Positions 15,819 to 20,474 of a DNA stretch of 20,474 nt are shown one piece after another. Within the stretch, counting starts at the first letter, position 1. Every line of letters starts with the position of its first letter. The position numbers and the translations under genes are program-made. Location of the stretch: contig CASFUI010000096.1 of NCBI GenBank assembly GCA_949297565.1, positions 1-20,474 of the forward strand, read 5' to 3'. The stretch comes from an uncultured Eubacteriales bacterium (lineage in GTDB: Bacteria > Bacillota > Clostridia > Lachnospirales > Lachnospiraceae). Under the pieces are notes generated by a model. It saw only the letters and a program-made list of their open reading frames with translations. It ran no database searches and was not told the DNA's origin.

Positions 15819-15828
15819 TGCGAAAACT
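15814..15828 (+). promoter_or_regulatory. Weak CodY-box-like sequence next to codY promoter
   Basis: AATTGTGCGAAAACT matches the CodY box AATTTTCWGAAAATT at 11 of 15 positions (mismatches at 5, 7, 8 and 14). It ends 1 nt before the -35 element. Four mismatches is marginal in a low-GC genome, but codY autoregulation is known in several Firmicutes. Confidence 0.3.
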
Positions 15829-15829
15829 G

Positions 15830-15858
15830 TTGTTTTTATTACTGAAATGTGCTAACAT
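15830..15858 (+). promoter_or_regulatory. Extended -10 sigma-A promoter for codY
   Basis: TTGTTT (15830-15835), a 17-nt spacer and TAACAT (15853-15858) form the promoter, with an extended TGC directly before the -10. It lies about 60 nt before the codY start and after the topA stop, so codY has its own promoter. No terminator separates topA from it, so readthrough from topA is possible. Confidence 0.7.
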
Positions 15859-15920
15859 TTATAGAGATTTAATGAGTTATGAGAGTAATTGTTGCATTTC
15901 GGGCGTGTAGGAGGTACAAT

Positions 15921-16691
15921 ATGAGCGTTCAGCTGCTTGATAAGACAAGAAAAATCAATAAGTTACTGCACAATAATCATTCGCACAGAGTGGAGTTTAA
16001 TGACATTTGTGATGTCTTAAGCGGTATTCTTGAGTCAAATATTCTTGTGATAAGCAAAAAGGGGAAGGTTTTGGGAACAGGATTTTATAAGGGCGTCGAT
16101 GTTATAGACGAGCTCATATATGACAGAGTCGGCGGATTTGTCGACAATATGCTCAATGAGCGCCTTTTGAGTGTTCTCTCCACAAAAGAAAATGTTAATC
16201 TGGCAACATTAGGGTTTGCCATGGATAATGTAAAGAAGTTTCAGGCGTTGATTGTGCCTATAGAAATAGGCGGAGAGAGACTTGGAACACTGTTTATGTA
16301 TAAAAACGACAGCTCTTATGAGATTGATGATATTATTTTATGCGAATACGGAACTACTGTTGTGGGACTTGAGATGATGCGTTCTGTAAACGAGGAGAAT
16401 GCCGAGGTTGTGAGAAAGAAACAGATTGTAAAGTCTGCTATTAGTACTTTGTCAACCTCTGAGCTTGAGGCGATAAGACATATTTTTAAGGAGCTTGACG
16501 GTACTGAGGGAATTCTTGTGGCAAGTAAAATTGCGGACAGAGTGGGGATTACAAGATCTGTAATAGTAAATGCACTCAGAAAATTCGAGAGCGCCGGAGT
16601 GATTGAGTCGCGTTCATCGGGTATGAAGGGAACGTATATTAAAGTCATAAATGAAGTAGTGTTTGATGAATTGAAAAAATATGACGAATAG
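15921..16691 (+). CDS. codY: GTP- and branched-chain-amino-acid-sensing pleiotropic repressor CodY
   Basis: The 256-residue protein is CodY. The C-terminal winged helix is almost identical to the family consensus (ASKIADRVGITRSVIVNALR at 201-220, then SGMKGTYIKV), and ERLGTL and the YGTTVVGLEMMR linker are also conserved. CodY represses or activates amino-acid, competence and motility genes when isoleucine and GTP are plentiful. The N-terminal GAF domain is divergent: the region that in B. subtilis holds Arg61, Phe71 and Pro72 of the isoleucine pocket reads IDELIYDRVGGFVDN, without clear equivalents. AGGAGG at 15909-15914 selects ATG 15921 over the upstream ATG 15879. Its position directly before flgB matches B. 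subtilis. Confidence 0.95.
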   Translation: MSVQLLDKTRKINKLLHNNHSHRVEFNDICDVLSGILESNILVISKKGKVLGTGFYKGVDVIDELIYDRVGGFVDNMLNERLLSVLSTKENVNLATLGFAMDNVKKFQALIVPIEIGGERLGTLFMYKNDSSYEIDDIILCEYGTTVVGLEMMRSVNEENAEVVRKKQIVKSAISTLSTSELEAIRHIFKELDGTEGILVASKIADRVGITRSVIVNALRKFESAGVIESRSSGMKGTYIKVINEVVFDELKKYDE

Positions 16692-16749
16692 TTTTCATGA
16701 TTGTATTTTTTTATTAAAGCATAGAAATAATAAATGGATTGATATTATA

Positions 16750-16809
16750 AAAAAGGATGGAGCCTTTATACAATGTCAAATTTTTTGACATAGGGCTCTA
16801 TCTTTTTTT
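16750..16809 (+). terminator. Strong terminator after codY, possibly bidirectional
   Basis: GATGGAGCC (16756-16764) pairs with GGCTCTATC (16794-16802), extended by A5 on the left and T7 on the right. A second stem TGTCAAA (16774-16780) / TTTGACA (16784-16790) stacks inside. The A-run on the left means the reverse strand also resembles a terminator, though no reverse gene is visible. Confidence 0.88.
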
Positions 16810-16841
16810 AATTTTTGCTTTATTTTTCATTATTTTTATTT

Positions 16842-16847
16842 TATAAT
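16842..16847 (+). promoter_or_regulatory. Probable -10 element of the flagellar operon promoter
   Basis: A perfect TATAAT at 16842-16847 lies in a very AT-rich region after the codY terminator and about 77 nt before flgB. The best -35 at 17-nt spacing is TTTATT (16819-16824), which is poor, so an activator or another sigma factor may be involved. A SigD-like pattern TACA-N15-GTCGAATT (16847-16873) is weak. Confidence 0.45.
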
Positions 16848-16872
16848 ACAAATTAGGCTTAGTATGTCGAAT

Positions 16873-16893
16873 TATGATTTGATAAAAATCATA
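16873..16893 (+). promoter_or_regulatory. Inverted repeat in the flgB leader
   Basis: TATGATTT (16873-16880) and AAATCATA (16886-16893) form a perfect 8-bp inverted repeat with loop GATAA, downstream of the TATAAT and 20 nt before the flgB ribosome site (GGAGG at 16913-16917). It could be an operator or a small leader hairpin. Confidence 0.4.
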
Positions 16894-16923
16894 GCGGATT
16901 TATGCGCAGAATGGAGGTTTGAC

Positions 16924-17316
16924 ATGGTTACGGGAATATTTGGCTATGTGAATGTGTTAAAGGCAGCGGCAGATGCCAGTTGGACAAGAGAAGAGGTATT
17001 GACTAACAATATAGCTAATGTTGATACACCTAACTATAAGAGGCAGGATGTTGAGTTTAAGACTTATCTTAATTCTGCAATAGAGCAGGCAGGAAGCCCC
17101 TATGCATCATTGACAAAAAAGATTAACAGTGTTGATTTGTCGGATGTCACAATGAGAACTTATACGGATAATTCAACGCTTTCTTACAGGCTTGACGGAA
17201 ATAATGTTGACCTGTCGACTGAGAATGTTGAACTTGCATCAGAGCAGATAAATTACAGTGCGCTGATTGACAGTATCAATAATGAATTTTCGAGATTTAA
17301 AACAGTTATAAAATAA
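16924..17316 (+). CDS. flgB: Flagellar basal-body rod protein FlgB
   Basis: The 130-residue protein is FlgB, a proximal rod component of the flagellar basal body. The rod-protein signature LTNNIANVDTPNYKRQDVEF near the N terminus and the C-terminal helix ASEQINYSALIDSINNEFSR are both typical. GGAGG at 16913-16917 with 6-nt spacing selects ATG 16924 over the in-frame ATG 16864, which lacks a ribosome site. It is the first gene of the flgB-flgC-fliE-fliF-fliG series, as in B. subtilis and other Firmicutes, and follows codY. Confidence 0.94.
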   Translation: MVTGIFGYVNVLKAAADASWTREEVLTNNIANVDTPNYKRQDVEFKTYLNSAIEQAGSPYASLTKKINSVDLSDVTMRTYTDNSTLSYRLDGNNVDLSTENVELASEQINYSALIDSINNEFSRFKTVIK

Positions 17317-17334
17317 TTTCAGGAGGATAATGCT

Positions 17335-17817
17335 ATGTCAATGTTTACGGCATTTAATATAAGCGCATCCGGAATGACAGCGCAGCAGCTCAGAACGGAT
17401 GTAATATCACAGAATATTGCAAACGCAAACACGACAAGAACTTCCGATGGAACACCTTACGTCAGAAAGGCTGTTGTATTTACTGAGAAGACACTTTCTT
17501 CGGCAACGGCAATAAGAGGGGCAAACAGCAGCGGCTCGTCATTTGCAAGCGCCCTTAGGAATGCAAGCGGAGGAAGGCTTGGAGACGGCGTTAAGGTTAC
17601 TTCTGTATATGAGGATACATCGACGGATATGAATTTGGTTTATGACCCGTCTCATCCGGATGCAGATGAGAACGGATATGTTACATATCCGAATGTCAAT
17701 GTTGTTCAGGAAATGACGGATTTGATAGATGCATCTCGTTCCTATGAGGCTAATATCTCTGCTTTTAATGCGAGCAAGACAATGGCGAATAAGGGGCTTA
17801 CGATAGGACAGGCGTAG
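17335..17817 (+). CDS. flgC: Flagellar basal-body rod protein FlgC
   Basis: The 160-residue protein is FlgC, another proximal rod subunit. It begins FNISASGMTAQQLRTDVISQ, followed by NIANANTT of the rod family, and ends with the rod C-terminal helix (EMTDLIDASRSYEANISAFN). Length is slightly above the usual 135-150; the middle (about 50-85, SSGSSFASALRNASGG) is Ser/Gly/Ala-rich and accounts for the extra length. AGGAGG at 17321-17326 precedes ATG 17335 with 8-nt spacing. It is followed by an unusual 150-nt spacer with two hairpins before fliE. Confidence 0.94.
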   Translation: MSMFTAFNISASGMTAQQLRTDVISQNIANANTTRTSDGTPYVRKAVVFTEKTLSSATAIRGANSSGSSFASALRNASGGRLGDGVKVTSVYEDTSTDMNLVYDPSHPDADENGYVTYPNVNVVQEMTDLIDASRSYEANISAFNASKTMANKGLTIGQA

Positions 17818-17868
17818 ATTTGACACGCGGCATGCAGATGCATCATGAATACATATATGGAGGCTGAA

Positions 17869-17896
17869 GGTAAAAGAATTTGATAATTCTTTTACC
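17869..17896 (+). repeat. Perfect 12-bp hairpin between flgC and fliE
   Basis: GGTAAAAGAATT (17869-17880), loop TGAT, AATTCTTTTACC (17885-17896). It lacks a following T-run. Tight coupling between flgC and fliE is common in the family, so a 150-nt spacer with a perfect 12-bp stem is notable. Confidence 0.75.
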
Positions 17897-17898
17897 GG

Positions 17899-17931
17899 CA
17901 AGTTTGCGTCTGCGTTGCCGCCGCAAACTTG
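17899..17931 (+). repeat. Second hairpin between flgC and fliE, with alternative pairing
   Basis: CAAGTTTGCG (17899-17908) pairs perfectly with CGCAAACTTG (17922-17931), 13-nt loop. An alternative stem CGGCAA (17896-17901) with TTGCCG (17915-17920) would exclude it. The fliE ribosome site is at 17957-17962, about 26 nt downstream. Confidence 0.65.
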
Positions 17932-17967
17932 ATATGTGTAAAAGGCAGCGCAGAAATGAGGAAAATT

Positions 17968-18309
17968 ATGGATATAACATCAGCAATTAACAGTTTGGGC
18001 AGCGACTATGTAACAAAGGTTACAGACGCGATGAAACAGTCTGCAACACTGGGAACTAGCGCGGATAAGATAGATGCTGACCAGACTTTCGATTCTATTT
18101 TTAACGCTGTATCCGGACTTGTAGAAAGCACAAATAATTATGTACAGCAGGCTCAGCAGGCGGAGATAGATTTTGCGCTCGGTAATCTTACCAACACTCA
18201 TGAGTTAGGTGTGTATCAGCAGCAGGCTAACATTGCTCTTCAGTTTACGGTTGCGGTGAGAGATAAGGCTTTAGAGGCATATAAAGAGATAATGAATATG
18301 CAAATTTGA
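17968..18309 (+). CDS. fliE: Flagellar hook-basal body complex protein FliE
   Basis: The 113-residue protein is FliE, which links the MS ring to the rod. The conserved end is present: QAEIDFALGNLTNTHELGVY, then QQQANIALQFTVAVRDKALE and AYKEIMNMQI. TGAGGA at 17957-17962 favours ATG 17968. An in-frame ATG 17956 would overlap its own ribosome site. The gene follows the two-hairpin spacer and precedes fliF by 22 nt, so the flgB-fliG order is the standard one. Confidence 0.92.
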   Translation: MDITSAINSLGSDYVTKVTDAMKQSATLGTSADKIDADQTFDSIFNAVSGLVESTNNYVQQAQQAEIDFALGNLTNTHELGVYQQQANIALQFTVAVRDKALEAYKEIMNMQI

Positions 18310-18331
18310 TGAGTGGGAGTAATAAGGTACA

Positions 18332-19948
18332 ATGGCTGAACGATTAAAACAGATTGTTAATCGAATAGTAGATACATGGAAGAACTGGACCGTAAAGCAA
18401 AAAACTCTGATTATAAGTACGGCGGCTGTAATTGTTATCGCTATCGCTATTATTGCATTTGCTGTGACGCGTCCGAATTATCAGGTGCTCACAACATGTG
18501 AGGATTATACAGAGTTAAACAGTGTCACATCTATTCTTACAGAGCAGGGATATGATTATCAGGTACAGGATAATACGCTTATTGTGAAGGTGAAAAAAGG
18601 GGATCTGACAAACGCCAAAATGGCGATAGCATCCGAGGATATACAGTCTGACGGATATTCCTTTGAAGATGCCATGCAGAGCAGCTTTACGACAACGGAG
18701 TCGGACAAGACAAAGCAATATGCACATTATCTTGAATCCAAGTTTGCGTCTGATTTGGAGGGAATGGATGGAATCAGGTCAGCAACCGTGACGGTTGACA
18801 TTCCTGATGACAGCAGTTCATTTTATTCTACAACATCTGAAACCTCAGTTGGTGTTGTCCTCGATACAAGCAAAACGCTTGGCGATGACACAGCTGAGAG
18901 TATCGCTAATTTCCTGGCAACTGCCGTGGGAAACAGCACGACAAATAACATTACGATTATCGGAAACGACGGAACTACATTATTTTCGGGGCTCAGCAAT
19001 TCAGGAACGGTTTCGGGTGTGAGCTATGCCGGAAAACAAAAGTATAAAGGTCAGATAGAGGCTACAACAATTAATTCACTGAGGAAGGGACTTCTGTCAG
19101 TTGGCATGTATGATGATGTAAATCTTACTCTGAACTATGTGCTTGATTGGGATGCGGTAAATACAATAGCGACGGAGTACTCGACGCAGGGGGACGATCA
19201 GGCCATATTCGGCGAGTCGTATGACGAAGTTTCAGAGGGAACATCAGGTGCGGGCGGTACGCCGGGAACCACGACAAACGATTCCGATAATACTACATAT
19301 GAAATAACTAACGGTACTGGAAGCACTTCTACTTATGAGATTCATAAGTATCAATATATGCCTAATTCTCTTGTAACAACGACAACAAGAGAGCCGGGCT
19401 CGATTGTATATGACGAGTCAAGTCTTGCTGTAACATTTATAGATAATATTATTTACAATGAAGATGAGTGCGAGGAGCTTGGTTATCTTGACAATATGAC
19501 ATGGGAGGAGTTCAAGAGTCAGAACTCTCAGCCTGTTGCTCAGACAGTAGACCAGACATGGATAGATTTAATATCTGCGGGAACAGGCATCGCGGCAGAT
19601 AACATATCCGTTCTCGCTTACCAGAGACCTTATTTTGAGGACAGTCAGGGCAGCACAGTATTCAGAACGGCTACATTCTGGCTTCAGATTGTACTTGCTG
19701 TGGTTATACTCGGCTTGCTGGCATTTGTGGTAATAAGAAGCGCAAGGCCGCTCACTGTCGAGGAGACAGAGCCTGAGCTGTCTGTTGAACAGATGCTTGC
19801 TCAGACGAGAGAAAACCAGCCTGCTGTGGATGAGATTGACATGCAGGAGAAATCGGAGACTCGAAAGGCAATCGAGAAGTTTGTCGACGAAAATCCGGAA
19901 GCGGTTGCGCTGCTTTTGCGCAACTGGCTCAATGAAGGCTGGGAATAA
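18332..19948 (+). CDS. fliF: Flagellar MS-ring protein FliF
   Basis: The 538-residue protein is FliF, which forms the membrane-supramembrane ring of the flagellar motor. It has a membrane helix at about 27-46, the N-terminal ring domain (YTELNSVTSILTEQGYDYQV), a Ser/Thr/Gly-rich beta-collar region in the middle (about 305-335), a second membrane helix at about 447-468 and the FliG-binding tail ETRKAIEKFVDENPEAVALL. The stop lies 40 nt before fliG. Length is normal for the family. Confidence 0.96.
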   Translation: MAERLKQIVNRIVDTWKNWTVKQKTLIISTAAVIVIAIAIIAFAVTRPNYQVLTTCEDYTELNSVTSILTEQGYDYQVQDNTLIVKVKKGDLTNAKMAIASEDIQSDGYSFEDAMQSSFTTTESDKTKQYAHYLESKFASDLEGMDGIRSATVTVDIPDDSSSFYSTTSETSVGVVLDTSKTLGDDTAESIANFLATAVGNSTTNNITIIGNDGTTLFSGLSNSGTVSGVSYAGKQKYKGQIEATTINSLRKGLLSVGMYDDVNLTLNYVLDWDAVNTIATEYSTQGDDQAIFGESYDEVSEGTSGAGGTPGTTTNDSDNTTYEITNGTGSTSTYEIHKYQYMPNSLVTTTTREPGSIVYDESSLAVTFIDNIIYNEDECEELGYLDNMTWEEFKSQNSQPVAQTVDQTWIDLISAGTGIAADNISVLAYQRPYFEDSQGSTVFRTATFWLQIVLAVVILGLLAFVVIRSARPLTVEETEPELSVEQMLAQTRENQPAVDEIDMQEKSETRKAIEKFVDENPEAVALLLRNWLNEGWE

Positions 19949-19988
19949 TACTTTCAGTTCAATAAGTTTTTAATCACGGAGGCAAACA

Positions 19989-20474
19989 ATGGCAAGAGGT
20001 ACATCACAGAGCAGTGAAAAAGAGATGGACGGTGTTGAAAAGGCGGCAACCCTGCTGATTACACTCGGACCTGAAAAGTCTGCCAAAATATTTAAGCATC
20101 TCAAGGAGGAGGAAATTGAGCAGCTCACCCTTGAAATTGCAAATACAAGCAGTGTTTCACCTCAGACAAAGGAAAAGGTGTTAAACGAATTTTATGAGAT
20201 ATGTCTTGCGCAGCAGTATATTGCTGAGGGCGGTATCGGATATGCCAAGGAACTTCTTGAGAAAGCGCTCGGGGAGGAAAAGGCTAAAGATGTAATAAGC
20301 AAGCTCACGGCAAGCCTTCAGGTTCGTCCGTTTGAGTTTATAAGAAAGACTGACCCAAGCCAGCTTCTCAACTTTATTCAGGATGAGCATCCTCAGACTA
20401 TAGCGCTTATTCTCTCATATCTGCCGGCTGCTCAGTCATCTATGGTTTTATCAGCTCTGCCGCCGGAAAAGCAG
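19989..20474 (+). CDS. fliG: Flagellar motor switch protein FliG, N-terminal part (3' end outside window)
   Basis: 162 residues are visible before the right edge. The N-terminal domain (GVEKAATLLITLGPEKSAKI) and EEEIEQLTLEIA match FliG, and DEHPQTIALILSYLPAAQSS is the start of the middle domain that contains the EHPQ motif. FliG binds FliF, FliM and the stator and converts ion flow to torque. GGAGG at 19978-19982 precedes ATG 19989. The torque-generating C-terminal domain would lie beyond the window. Confidence 0.95.
   Translation, partial: MARGTSQSSEKEMDGVEKAATLLITLGPEKSAKIFKHLKEEEIEQLTLEIANTSSVSPQTKEKVLNEFYEICLAQQYIAEGGIGYAKELLEKALGEEKAKDVISKLTASLQVRPFEFIRKTDPSQLLNFIQDEHPQTIALILSYLPAAQSSMVLSALPPEKQ

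Noticed and set aside
16847..16873. A SigD-like promoter (TACA-N15-GTCGAATT) before flgB
   Set aside because: The spacing is exact, but only the central CGA and first G of the -10 match GCCGATAA.
17857..17883. A tiny ORF (MEAEGKRI) in the flgC-fliE spacer as a leader peptide
   Set aside because: No ribosome site precedes its ATG; the GGAGG lies inside it and has no correctly spaced start downstream.
18739..18752. A 14-bp match (CAAGTTTGCGTCTG) between fliF and the second hairpin upstream of fliE
   Set aside because: About one such match is expected by chance in a 20-kb window, and the fliF copy is normal coding sequence without the hairpin partner arm.
1..20474. Possible CRISPR array, phage, insertion sequence, tRNA or rRNA
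   Set aside because: No regularly spaced repeats, transposase or integrase motifs, or tRNA/rRNA-like segments were seen; all space is taken by recognisable co-directional genes and short spacers.

Overview
The window looks like a stretch of chromosome from a motile, low-to-mid-GC Firmicute of the class Clostridia, most likely a member of the Lachnospiraceae. This rests on gene content and order: ireB-ruvX-DUF1292, RNase J, a yrrL/M/N-like tRNA-modification cluster, a sporulation-type sigma K, CodY and a CodY-linked flagellar operon. Genus and species cannot be fixed from the sequence alone. Every convincing gene lies on the + strand (20 coding regions, two of them cut by the window edges). 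No gene-free gap exceeds 300 bp. I found no tRNA, rRNA, CRISPR array, insertion sequence or phage gene.

Layout. (1) 1-203: the tail of a DUF4956 protein, closed by an intrinsic terminator. (2) 284-3465: a strong sigma-A-type promoter leads into ireB, ruvX, a DUF1292 gene, RNase J and a YlbF/YmcA-family gene. The YlbF-family start overlaps the RNase J stop by 4 nt. (3) 3489-5808: a short membrane-anchored MltG-like protein without a catalytic domain, then trmR and a U32-family trhP. This matches the B. subtilis yrrL-yrrM-yrrN/O order, and trmR plus trhP would make 5-methoxyuridine at the tRNA wobble base. (4) 5820-6505: a hairpin terminator with a possible sporulation-type promoter nested inside it, then sigK. 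The sigK product lacks room for a normal pro-sequence. (5) 6610-10726: an Xaa-Pro aminopeptidase, an unrecognised single-pass membrane protein and a PilT-type ATPase, ending at a strong terminator. (6) 10809-15783: a near-consensus promoter drives comM/yifB and dprA (overlapping by 11 nt), followed by topA. (7) 15801-16809: codY with its own extended -10 promoter, possible autoregulatory sites and a strong terminator. (8) 16842-20474: the start of the flagellar operon, flgB-flgC-fliE-fliF-fliG, with an unusual pair of strong hairpins between flgC and fliE.

How the parts fit together. The dprA-topA-codY-flgB order is a compact form of the B. subtilis order smf-topA-trmFO-codV-clpQ-clpY-codY-flgB. 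PilT, ComM and DprA lie side by side, which suggests DNA uptake or type IV pilus function. RNase J with a YlbF-family partner suggests RNA decay control. TrmR and TrhP act in consecutive steps of one tRNA modification. I did not find a clearly new multi-gene system. The most interesting items are variants of known families (an MltG without its catalytic domain, a PilT lacking a His-box histidine, a CodY with a divergent ligand pocket, a SigK without a pro-sequence) and three RNA or promoter structures.
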